Source: Phascolarctobacterium sp.
GTDB lineage: Bacteria; Bacillota; Negativicutes; Acidaminococcales; Acidaminococcaceae
Assembly (NCBI GenBank): GCA_004558595.1
Contig: SFCN01000065.1
Coordinates: forward strand, 1 to 11,917
Direction: 5' to 3'
Length of the DNA stretch: 11,917 nt
Positions within the stretch are counted from its first letter, which is position 1. Each line of letters opens with the position of its first letter. Below, one piece after another: positions 5,804 through 11,917 of this stretch. Position numbers and translations under genes: made by a program. Under the pieces are notes generated by a model that saw only the letters and a list, made by a program, of their open reading frames with translations, made no database searches and was not told where the DNA came from.

Positions 5804-6435
5804 TGGGAAAGATTTACTTAATTCGCCATGGCGAGACCGATAGTAATTTGGGACATAAGTTCCAGGGGCAGATGGATTTGCCGCTGAATGCTACGGGCCT
5901 GAAGCAAGCTCGCCAAATGGCTGCCTATATGGCCGATAAGAAAATTGATTGTATTTATTCCAGCTCCATGCTGCGGGCTCGCATGACGGCGGCGGAGCTG
6001 GCCATGAGTCGTAATTTGCCCTATCGCTCTCTGGACCTACTCAAGGAGATTAGCTTCGGTGATTGGGAGGGCTTGGAATATGCGGAAATCACCGCCCGTT
6101 GGCCCAAGGAAATGGAAGCCTTTTTGCACCGTCCTGCGGAATGGGAGCCTCCCCACGGGGAAACCTTCGCCGCAGCTCAGGAGCGCTGTCGCTTAGCCTT
6201 TGAGCACATCTTTGCGGAGCAGGGCCACGACAAAAACATCGCCATTGTCTCCCACGGCGGTATTATCCGTCTGCAGCTTTGCCTAGCCTTGGGAATTCCC
6301 TTGAATAACCTGTGGCGGCTCAGCGTCTACAATGTTTCCGTGTCTACTCTAAGCGATTGGCAGGGAAATTTATGCGTGGACACCATGAATGTGGCAGATT
6401 TTTTAAAGCATAGCATTGAGGCCCATGTGATTTAA
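5803..6435 (+). CDS. cobC: Histidine phosphatase family protein, probable alpha-ribazole phosphatase
   Basis: This 210-residue branch-1 histidine phosphatase has the catalytic LIRHGET at residues 6-12 (H9), the SSSMLRARMTA segment (R58), FGDWEG with the acid-base glutamate just before it (E82), and VSHGG (H151). As the last gene of a cobamide operon it most likely removes the 5'-phosphate from alpha-ribazole phosphate or from adenosylcobamide phosphate. Sequence alone cannot separate it from phosphoglycerate-mutase-like phosphatases; the operon context decides. The ATG overlaps the preceding stop codon as TAATG, so translation is probably coupled. No convincing intrinsic terminator follows before the next promoter. 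Confidence 0.85.
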   Translation: MGKIYLIRHGETDSNLGHKFQGQMDLPLNATGLKQARQMAAYMADKKIDCIYSSSMLRARMTAAELAMSRNLPYRSLDLLKEISFGDWEGLEYAEITARWPKEMEAFLHRPAEWEPPHGETFAAAQERCRLAFEHIFAEQGHDKNIAIVSHGGIIRLQLCLALGIPLNNLWRLSVYNVSVSTLSDWQGNLCVDTMNVADFLKHSIEAHVI

Positions 6436-6495
6436 TGGCTTCCCAATAATTAGAAAAAGTCGTTACGAACTTAACATATTTTTTATAATCTGTAG

Positions 6496-6524
6496 TTGAC
6501 AATTGTTTCCCAGTACTATATACT
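6496..6524 (+). promoter_or_regulatory. Strong promoter of the zinc-ribbon gene
   Basis: A consensus -35 TTGACA (6496-6501) and -10 TATACT (6519-6524) lie 17 nt apart. The expected transcription start is near 6531, leaving a leader of about 130 nt before the start codon. Confidence 0.85.
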
Positions 6525-6530
6525 GATATT

Positions 6531-6661
6531 GGTATCTCAGTGGTCCGTTTAAGTTACTAACTTCTTCAATCATAGATATAACCATTGATGAGAAGGGGAA
6601 GCCTCAGTAAATTCTTAATGCGTTCTTTGGGGTATTATCTATGATTAGGAGTGATTAAACA
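6531..6661 (+). promoter_or_regulatory. Structured 5' leader of the zinc-ribbon gene
   Basis: Inside the leader, AATCATAGATA (6568-6578) pairs perfectly with TATCTATGATT (6636-6646). After a symmetric 2x2 mismatch, ACC (6581-6583) pairs with GGT (6631-6633). The 47-nt interior is not obviously structured beyond a short GAG/CTC pairing around a purine-rich loop. The 3' arm ends directly against the Shine-Dalgarno AGGAG (6647-6651). This geometry suits a cis-acting RNA that controls translation, or a protective 5' stem. It does not match a riboswitch class I recognise. Confidence 0.5.
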
Positions 6662-6949
6662 ATGAAAGAAGACAAGACTTTAACCTGCTGCGAATGCGGC
6701 CAAGAATTTGTATTTACCGCTTCCGAGCAAGAATTCTACGCTGAAAAGGGCTTCACCAACGAACCCCGTCGTTGCCCCACCTGCCGTCAAGCTCGTAAAC
6801 AACGCATGGGCATCCAAACTGAGCGTCCTCAACGCGAAATGTTCCCCGCAACCTGCGCAGAGTGCGGCAAAGAGACCATGGTACCCTTCAAACCCTCTAA
6901 CGATCGTCCGGTATACTGCCGCGATTGCTTCAACGCACGTAAACACTAA
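6662..6949 (+). CDS. Small zinc-ribbon domain protein
   Basis: This 95-residue protein has two treble-cleft-like zinc ribbons. The first uses CCEC near the start (TLTCCECGQEFVFTASEQEF) and CPTC (RRCPTCRQARKQR). The second uses CAEC (ATCAECGKETMVPF) and CRDC (PVYCRDCFNARK). This tandem pattern is that of the probable zinc-ribbon family (zf_Tbcl-type), whose members are widespread in clostridia and Negativicutes; the family has no firm function, though nucleic acid or ribosome contact is often guessed. AGGAG lies 10 nt before the ATG. It is a single-gene unit with its own strong promoter, long leader and strong terminator. Its codon choice looks more biased than that of its neighbours, which suggests high expression. 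All eight metal-binding cysteines are present. Confidence 0.85.
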   Translation: MKEDKTLTCCECGQEFVFTASEQEFYAEKGFTNEPRRCPTCRQARKQRMGIQTERPQREMFPATCAECGKETMVPFKPSNDRPVYCRDCFNARKH

Positions 6950-6963
6950 TTTTTAACTAACTG

Positions 6964-6992
6964 GGACTGTTGCTTTAGCAGCAGTCCTTTTT
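6964..6992 (+). terminator. Rho-independent terminator after the zinc-ribbon gene
   Basis: A 10-bp stem GGACTGTTGC/GCAGCAGTCC (6964-6973 with 6978-6987, one G-U pair) with a TTTA loop is followed by TTTTT and a further T-rich stretch. Confidence 0.92.
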
Positions 6993-7071
6993 GTATTTTT
7001 TAGTAATTTTTTGAAAAAAGGGCTGAAAAAGCATTCTCCTTAGCAGGATTTTAGCATTAGGAAAAGAATTA

Positions 7072-7077
7072 TATAAT
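7072..7077 (+). promoter_or_regulatory. Probable -10 element before the NlpC/P60 gene
   Basis: A perfect TATAAT lies 36 nt before the start codon. The -35 is poor: TTTTAG at 17 nt spacing, or TTAGCA at 15 nt. The assignment is therefore tentative. Confidence 0.4.
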
Positions 7078-7113
7078 ATTACAGCTATGATGACCATTAA
7101 AGGAGGAAGGACC

Positions 7114-8409
7114 TTGTTGTATAGATTTTTGTGTAGTTTGCTGGTGGCGGTAGGGATGTTGTGCCAGCCTTGGGCCGCGGAGGCCAGTGGTATCACCAAC
7201 TATCCTCCGCTGGTGAACCCTGATTATTGGGTTAAGCAGAATGGGGCAGGGGATAAGCTAGTGCTTGACGCTGCCGGCGTACAGAGCTTGAATGCTAAAA
7301 TCCGTGCCCAGTCCCGGACCATGTGGGATATGACCTCTTATCCAGCTACCTACAGCGGTGACGCTTTAAGAACACGTATTATGGATTATCAGGCCTTGGA
7401 GGACGATTTATATTTAAATGGCAACAAGGTCAGCGAGAATTATAAGAATATCCTGCGAGCTCAGACCAACACTAAGGCCATTCCTAATGTGGTCAATGTG
7501 CGCTATGCTGTGACCATTACGAGAGCTGCCATTCGTAATTTGCCCACGGGTCAGGGTCTGTTTTATTACGCAGGGGATAAGGAATTCGATGTTCTGCAGG
7601 AGACCACTCTAGATCCAGGTGAGCCGGTGGCGATTTTGCATCAAAGCGAGAACACCTACTTTTATTATGTGCAAAGCCATAATTACAGCGGTTGGATTTC
7701 CCGTTTTAACGTGGCGCTGACCGATAAAAAAACTTGGCTGCAATTTGCTGCGCCCAAGGAATTTTTGCTGGTGACGGACGCAAAATACGCCGTTAAATTT
7801 GGCAAAAATGAATTGCTTTACCAGCAGGGGGCGCGTTTGCCCTTAGTGGATGAGGAGTTAGATTTATACACGGTGGAGGTGCCTACGAAGCTACCCAATG
7901 GTAATCTGCACAAGCAAAAAATTACTATTCCGAAAATCTCCAAGGCTGTTCATAAGGGTTATTTGCCCTATACTACCAATAATATTATCCGCTCAGCCTT
8001 TAAGTTTTATGGCATGCCCTATGGCTGGGGCGGTTTAAAGGAAAGCGTGGATTGCTCTTCCTTGATTTTGAATGCTTATCGCACGGTGGGCATTTATTTG
8101 CCTCGCAACACGGATCAGCAGGCGAATACTGCTGGCATTACTAAGCAGCTTCTGGGTTTGGATAACACCAAGAAAAGTGAGCTTATCAAGGGCCTAGTGC
8201 CGGGAGCGGCGTTGTATATGGATGGGCATGGACTTATGTATCTGGGTCAAATTAATGGAACTCCCTATTGCATTCATGCTTTGGGCTCCCATTTTATTAA
8301 TGGTAGCCAGCGCCGGGAGATGCAGGTTGTGGTCAGCGATTTAACGCTGAAGCGCAGCTCCGGCAATAGCTTCTTAGAGGATTTGTATGCAGCCAAGGAG
8401 TTTAAATAG
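7114..8409 (+). CDS. Exported SH3-domain NlpC/P60 peptidoglycan peptidase
   Basis: The 431-residue product starts with a Sec signal peptide: LYR, then the hydrophobic FLCSLLVAVGML, with probable cleavage after AEA near residue 24. No lipobox is seen. A middle region (about 120-280) fits bacterial SH3-like domains of the SH3_6/SH3_7 type found in this architecture, for example VTITRAAIRNLPTGQ. The C-terminal NlpC/P60 domain (about 288-425) has the catalytic cysteine in YGWGGLKESVDCSSLI (C314), the histidine in DGHGLMYLG (H372) and a third polar residue, probably H388. It should cleave peptide stems of peptidoglycan in the cell envelope. The TTG at 7114 was preferred over the ATG at 7087 because AGGAGG (7101-7106) lies 7 nt before it and the product then starts with the signal peptide. 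Confidence 0.88.
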   Translation: MLYRFLCSLLVAVGMLCQPWAAEASGITNYPPLVNPDYWVKQNGAGDKLVLDAAGVQSLNAKIRAQSRTMWDMTSYPATYSGDALRTRIMDYQALEDDLYLNGNKVSENYKNILRAQTNTKAIPNVVNVRYAVTITRAAIRNLPTGQGLFYYAGDKEFDVLQETTLDPGEPVAILHQSENTYFYYVQSHNYSGWISRFNVALTDKKTWLQFAAPKEFLLVTDAKYAVKFGKNELLYQQGARLPLVDEELDLYTVEVPTKLPNGNLHKQKITIPKISKAVHKGYLPYTTNNIIRSAFKFYGMPYGWGGLKESVDCSSLILNAYRTVGIYLPRNTDQQANTAGITKQLLGLDNTKKSELIKGLVPGAALYMDGHGLMYLGQINGTPYCIHALGSHFINGSQRREMQVVVSDLTLKRSSGNSFLEDLYAAKEFK

Positions 8410-8442
8410 TTTATCTAGTTTAGGGTAATAAAGGAGAAGAAG

Positions 8443-9927
8443 ATGCTGAACGGATTTACGTTACAAGCAGCTGAGTTAACAGCTGCCGCTTATGAAAATA
8501 TGGATGGTCTGTGCTTGTTTTTGTGCAAGGAATGCTTAGCAGCTTTATCCAAATTAGGCTTGCCCCAGCAGGTGGAGGCGGCAGTGGAGACTTATGCCAA
8601 GCGCCATGAGGAGATGTTCGAGATGGGTACCATCAGCGAATTGGTGCTGCCTCAGGAAGCAGGTCTCCTGACCGTGGTTATAGCTGGCTGCGGCGCTGGC
8701 TCTGAGTGCAAGCCCGTGGCCTTTCGTAAGACCGCCGGCGCGGCAGCAAGGGCCCTGCGCAAGGCTAAGGTAGCTCGGGCCATCATCGCGGCGCCGATTT
8801 TGACCAATCCTAAGCGTGGCGCCTATTTAGAAGCCATTGTGGAGGGCTTGTATCTAGGTGGCTATACCTTCACCGAGTTTAAGAGTAAGGCTGAAAAGAG
8901 CGTTCAGTGCGCTGTGACGCTGCTTTCTAAGATAGCCGAGGCAGAGGACCTAGTGAAGAAGGCTACTATTAGCGCTGAGGCCGTTTCCTTCACCCGTGAT
9001 CTGGTTAATCGCCCCGGTAATGTAGTCAATCCCCAGACTTTGGCTGAGGCTGCTTGCCAGCTAGCTCAGGAGCTTCCCTTAGAGGTTGAGGTTTTGGACG
9101 AGCAGCAAATGGCAGAGCGTAAGATGGGAGCTATTTTGGCTGTGGGTCAGGGTAGCGTCAACCCACCGCGGCTGATTACCCTGAAATATAATGGGGCTGC
9201 TGACGCTCCTTATGTGGCCTATGTGGGCAAGGGTATCACCTTTGATAGCGGTGGCATTTCCATTAAGCCGGACACCGGTATGGGTGAGATGAAGGATGAT
9301 ATGAGCGGCGCCGGCGCAGTTCTAGGCGCCATGAAGGCCATTGCAAGCCTTGGATTAAAGTGTAATGTCATTGGCGTATTGGCCTGCGCAGAGAATATGC
9401 CCGGTGGCAAGGCCCAGCGGCCCGGTGATATTGTGACCTCGGCCAATGGCAAGACTATCGAGGTAATCTCCACGGACGCCGAAGGGCGCATGGTTTTGGC
9501 TGATGGGGTGGATTACGCCTGCAAGCTAGGAGCGAAGAAGGTTATCGATATCGCTACCTTGACCGGAGCAGTGATTATCGCTTTGGGTAAGGAAACCAGC
9601 GGTATCGTCTCTAATAACGACGAATTAGTGGAGCAAATTAAAAAGGCCGGCAAGTTCGCCGGTGAGAGCTTCTGGCAGCTGCCCAGCTTGCCGGAGTGCA
9701 AGGAAGCCATTAAGAGTGATGTGGCCGATTTGCTGAACAGCGCCGGACGGCCCGGCGGTTGTATAACCGGCGGCCTCTTCATTGGTGAGTTCGTGGCCGA
9801 GGGTATTCCTTGGGCGCATCTGGATATTGGCGGTACCTCCACCAGCGAGAAGACGGAGGGCTTTAAGGTGAAGGGTGGTACCGGCTTTGGTACATTGACT
9901 TTGATTAAGCTGGCTGAGATGTTATAA
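8443..9927 (+). CDS. pepA: Leucyl aminopeptidase (M17 family)
   Basis: This 494-residue cytosolic aminopeptidase removes N-terminal residues from peptides and uses two metal ions. The catalytic domain has YVGKGITFDSGGISIKP (K263, D268, K275), MKDDMSGAGAV (D286) and STDAEGRMVLADGV (D345, E347, R349). These correspond to the E. coli PepA metal ligands and the active-site lysine and arginine. The signature begins with S where NTDAEGR is usual, a small change. The N-terminal domain is more divergent, as is common. AAAGGAG precedes the ATG. The PHP gene starts 1 nt after its stop, so the two are probably co-transcribed; PepA is also a DNA-binding protein in E. coli, but nothing here shows that role. 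Confidence 0.95.
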   Translation: MLNGFTLQAAELTAAAYENMDGLCLFLCKECLAALSKLGLPQQVEAAVETYAKRHEEMFEMGTISELVLPQEAGLLTVVIAGCGAGSECKPVAFRKTAGAAARALRKAKVARAIIAAPILTNPKRGAYLEAIVEGLYLGGYTFTEFKSKAEKSVQCAVTLLSKIAEAEDLVKKATISAEAVSFTRDLVNRPGNVVNPQTLAEAACQLAQELPLEVEVLDEQQMAERKMGAILAVGQGSVNPPRLITLKYNGAADAPYVAYVGKGITFDSGGISIKPDTGMGEMKDDMSGAGAVLGAMKAIASLGLKCNVIGVLACAENMPGGKAQRPGDIVTSANGKTIEVISTDAEGRMVLADGVDYACKLGAKKVIDIATLTGAVIIALGKETSGIVSNNDELVEQIKKAGKFAGESFWQLPSLPECKEAIKSDVADLLNSAGRPGGCITGGLFIGEFVAEGIPWAHLDIGGTSTSEKTEGFKVKGGTGFGTLTLIKLAEML

Positions 9928-9928
9928 A

Positions 9929-10750
9929 ATGAAAAAAGATGTATTAGTAGATTTACATTTGCACAGCACCTTTTCCGATGGTCGCTACACTCCTACCCAG
10001 CTGGTGGAGGAGGCAGCGGCCAAGGGCCTAGCCGTCATCGCCTTGACGGACCATGATTCCTGGAATGGCGTGGCCGAGGCCCAAGAGGCCGCTGCCAAGT
10101 GCGGCGTTAGGGTCATCGCCGGCGTGGAGCTGGGAACCCAGTACGAGGACGATTCTGTGCATATTTTGGCTTATCATGTGGACATGGGTTGCCAAGCGCT
10201 CCACGCCAAGATGGACGAAATGCGCCACGGCCGTGAGCGGCGCCTTGAAAAAATGCTGGCCAAGCTGGCCAGCTTGGGCTATTATGTGGAGGTAGAGGCC
10301 TGTGACCCCAAGAATAGGGCAGTGGGCCGCCCCCATGTGGCCAAGGCGCTGGTGGCCAAGGGCTATTTTAACACTGTGCAAGAGGTTTTTGATGCTTTGC
10401 TGCACCGGGGCGGCCCGGCCTATGTGCCCCAGCCTAAGCTGGCGCCTGATGAGGCCGTGGCGCTTATTCACCAGGCCGGCGGCATCGCCGTCCTGGCCCA
10501 TCCCTCGGAGCTGAGCGACGGCAGCTTGCCGGAGCGTTTGCTGCGGAGCGTACCCTTTGATGGGCTGGAGGTGTATCACCCCAGCGCCGATGCTGAGGCG
10601 CAGACAAGGTGGCTGCGCTTGGCGAAGGAGCTAGGGCTGATGGTAGGCGGTGGCAGCGATTTTCACGCCATCCCCGACCGTTTTCCTACCCAATTAGGCA
10701 TCTGGCAGGTGCATTATGATGATGTTAAGGATGTTATAGAATGGAAGTAA
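9929..10750 (+). CDS. PHP-domain metal-dependent phosphoesterase
   Basis: This 273-residue PHP protein is of the YciV/RNase AM-like group. Metal-binding motifs in order are DLHLHSTFSDG (residues 8-18), LTDHDSW, AGVELGTQY, RPHVAKALV (near 133), VLAHPSEL and the C-terminal GGGSDFHA. Related enzymes hydrolyse 3',5'-bisphosphonucleotides or trim RNA 5' ends, so turnover of short RNA or pAp is a reasonable guess, not shown by the sequence. The start is 1 nt after pepA with no independent strong ribosome binding site, which suggests coupling. The next gene begins inside its last codons with a 10-nt overlap. The order pepA, PHP, P-loop/Asp23 looks like one operon. It seems intact. Confidence 0.9.
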   Translation: MKKDVLVDLHLHSTFSDGRYTPTQLVEEAAAKGLAVIALTDHDSWNGVAEAQEAAAKCGVRVIAGVELGTQYEDDSVHILAYHVDMGCQALHAKMDEMRHGRERRLEKMLAKLASLGYYVEVEACDPKNRAVGRPHVAKALVAKGYFNTVQEVFDALLHRGGPAYVPQPKLAPDEAVALIHQAGGIAVLAHPSELSDGSLPERLLRSVPFDGLEVYHPSADAEAQTRWLRLAKELGLMVGGGSDFHAIPDRFPTQLGIWQVHYDDVKDVIEWK

Positions 10751-11565
10751 TTGCTTTTGTTGGTCCCAGTGGCACGGGCAAGAGCCATCATGCCATTGGC
10801 GTGGCCTTTGACAATAAATGTGATGCCATTATAGACGATGGCCTTTTAATCAAGGGCACCAAGATTTTGGCTGGTACCTCGGCTAAAAATGAGCAAAATA
10901 GAATACAGGCCGTCAAGAGGGCCATTTTTACCGATAATGAGCACGCGGCTGAGGTGCGTAAGGCCTTGGCTGCCAGCGATATTAAGCGCTTGCTCATCAT
11001 TGCTACCTCGGATAATATGATTAATAAAATCACCAAAAAGCTGGAGCTGGAGCCTCCGGTGAAGACGGTGTATATTAATGAAGTAGCAAGTAAAGCGGAA
11101 ATAAAAAAGGCTCGCTACTCCCGCCTGCAGGAGGGCAAGCATATCGTGCCGGTGCCCACAGTGGAGCTCAAGCCCCATTTTACGGGCTATTTTGCGGATT
11201 TGCCCTATAATATCTTTTCCAGCCAGAGGCGGCAGGAAAAGGATGCGGATCGTAGTATTGTGCGTCCCTCCTTTAGCTTTTATGGAAAGCTACTGATCGC
11301 GGACACGGCTATCGAGGATATTATTAATCTGATTGCGGATAAGCTGGAGGGCGTGGACAAGGTTTCGGCGATTAAGGTACGCCGTCGCAGCGATAATTCC
11401 AAGGGCATCGTGATTAGCGTGGAGGTTGTGCTTTATTATGGCGTGAAGCTATTCGTGGTGACCCACCAGCTCCAGGCCAAGATTAAGGAAAAGGTGGAGT
11501 ATATGACCGCCATGCAGGTGAAAAATGTGAATGTGTCCATTCGCAGTTTGGCAGTGAAGCATTAG
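10741..11565 (+). CDS. P-loop ATPase fused to an Asp23/Gls24-family domain
   Basis: This 274-residue two-domain protein starts with a P-loop (AFVGPSGTGKS, Walker A GPSGTGKS at 8-15). It continues with DAIIDDGLLIKGTKILAGTS and a hydrophobic strand, RLLIIATSD (83-91), that may be the Walker B position. The C-terminal 100 residues (about 175-272) match Asp23/YloU (DUF322): SFSFYGKLLIADTAIEDIIN, then DKVSAIKVRR, GIVISVEVVLYYGV and the ending VKNVNVSIRSLAV. Asp23-family proteins in Gram-positives associate with the membrane or envelope stress; the role of an ATPase-linked version is unknown to me. The ATG overlaps the PHP gene by 10 nt, with AAGGA 9 nt upstream. No transmembrane segment is seen. 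Confidence 0.85.
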   Translation: MEVIAFVGPSGTGKSHHAIGVAFDNKCDAIIDDGLLIKGTKILAGTSAKNEQNRIQAVKRAIFTDNEHAAEVRKALAASDIKRLLIIATSDNMINKITKKLELEPPVKTVYINEVASKAEIKKARYSRLQEGKHIVPVPTVELKPHFTGYFADLPYNIFSSQRRQEKDADRSIVRPSFSFYGKLLIADTAIEDIINLIADKLEGVDKVSAIKVRRRSDNSKGIVISVEVVLYYGVKLFVVTHQLQAKIKEKVEYMTAMQVKNVNVSIRSLAVKH

Positions 11566-11598
11566 TAGGAATTCTAAGAAAAACTAATATAGAAGAGC

Positions 11599-11779
11599 GG
11601 CTCCCCCACCGGGGGAGCTGCCGCCACCGAACAATAGCTATTATTCTAGCCTAGATGCGGCTGAGAGGGGTAGCAGTTAACTAAATTGTTCGGCGAAGCC
11701 CCTCTCAGTCATCCGCATTTACTATTGATTTGCTATAGAAGTTGCTGCGCGGACTGACAGCTCCCCCGGTGGGGGAGCC
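11599..11779. repeat. MITE-like palindromic repeat with 22-bp terminal inverted repeats
   Basis: The first 22 bp (11599-11620) are the exact reverse complement of the last 22 bp (11758-11779), and each end is itself a small hairpin (GCTCCCCC/GGGGGAGC). A central stem pairs ATGCGG CTGAGAGGGG (11655-11670) with CCCCTCTCAG-TCAT-CCGCAT (11699-11718), broken only by a 4-nt bulge. Hairpins of this GCTCCC...GGGAGC plus CTGTCAG/CTGAG style recur in intergenic DNA of many gut Firmicutes. It encodes no protein. No target-site duplication is evident at the ends. Confidence 0.75.
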
Positions 11780-11822
11780 ATTCCAATAATCTACATTGCT
11801 TTGTGAATAGTGATAATATAAT

Positions 11823-11855
11823 AAAAAAAGCTGGCACGCAAGTGTCAGCTTTTTT
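11823..11855. terminator. Bidirectional intrinsic terminator
   Basis: The stem GCTGGCAC/GTGTCAGC (11830-11837 with 11842-11849, one G-U) with a GCAA loop is flanked by seven A on the left and six T on the right. It can act on both strands. It should end the pepA operon on the plus strand and the gene entering from the right on the minus strand. Confidence 0.88.
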
Positions 11856-11866
11856 CGTAGTTCTTT

Positions 11867-11917
11867 TTACATAATGGGTGCGGAAACAGCGTCCGGCTGC
11901 TCAAAAATGAAGGCCGG
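11867..11917 (-). CDS. C-terminal end of an unidentified gene, partial
   Basis: The minus strand is open from the right edge to a TAA at 11867-11869. It gives 16 residues, PAFIFEQPDAVSAPIM, that I do not recognise. The bidirectional terminator directly after the stop supports a real convergent gene. The evidence is limited by length. Confidence 0.4.
   Translation of the reverse strand, partial: PAFIFEQPDAVSAPIM

Noticed and set aside
6449..6486. Possible terminator after cobC (GTTA/TAAC followed by T-rich sequence).
   Set aside because: The stem is only 4 bp and AT-rich, too weak to support; termination of the cob operon is left unassigned.
10028..10579. A 183-codon open frame antisense to the PHP gene.
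   Set aside because: It lies wholly opposite a strongly supported PHP gene in GC-rich sequence, has no ribosome binding site and resembles no family; it is a shadow frame.
11600..11618. First GC-rich hairpin after the Asp23-fusion gene as its terminator.
   Set aside because: It lacks a T-run on either strand; the terminator at 11823-11855 fits better.
11599..11779. The repeated GCTCCCCC hairpins considered as a CRISPR array.
   Set aside because: There are only two copies, in opposite orientation, with no regular spacers; they are terminal inverted repeats.

Overview
The window looks like chromosome from an anaerobic Gram-negative-type Firmicute, most likely a member of the Negativicutes (Selenomonadales/Acidaminococcaceae-like). 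This rests on the feel of the protein sequences, the strong AGGAGG ribosome binding sites, the cobamide gene set with two CobT-type genes, and a dispersed repeat of a type common in gut Firmicutes. No rRNA, tRNA or other marker is present, so the taxonomy is inference.

Region 1 (1-2252) is an AT-rich accessory patch of toxin-antitoxin-like modules, nearly all on the minus strand. It holds a DUF2442 plus helix-turn-helix protein (cut by the window edge), a complete hicA-hicB pair, and an MNT nucleotidyltransferase next to a HEPN protein that has lost its C-terminal half. A small XRE regulator, probably frameshifted, lies divergently on the plus strand. Each minus-strand unit has its own recognisable promoter. 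Two of the promoters carry a palindrome exactly between -35 and -10, which suggests autorepression. The hicAB and HEPN/MNT units end in the same terminator hairpin, so hicAB sits between two copies of one sequence.

Region 2 (about 2320-6435) is a cobalamin-riboswitch-controlled operon for nucleotide loop assembly of cobamides: cobU, cobT, cobS, a second shortened CobT-like gene, and cobC. Together these activate adenosyl-cobinamide, make the alpha-ribotide of the lower ligand, join the two and remove the phosphate. The CobT-like paralog lacks about 60 residues around the active site. With the full-length CobT it recalls the two-subunit ArsAB enzyme of Sporomusa ovata, which activates phenolic lower ligands.

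Region 3 (6436-6992) is a monocistronic zinc-ribbon protein gene. It has a near-consensus promoter, a long 5' leader that can fold into a stem abutting the Shine-Dalgarno sequence, and a strong terminator.

Region 4 (7072-11565) carries an exported SH3-NlpC/P60 cell-wall peptidase, leucyl aminopeptidase pepA, a PHP-domain phosphoesterase, and a P-loop ATPase fused to an Asp23-family domain. The last three are packed 1 nt apart or overlapping and probably form one operon.

Region 5 (11566-11917) is intergenic. It holds a palindromic MITE-like repeat of about 180 bp with 22-bp terminal inverted repeats and nested hairpins that can also form a pseudoknot. A bidirectional terminator follows, then the last codons of a probable minus-strand gene.
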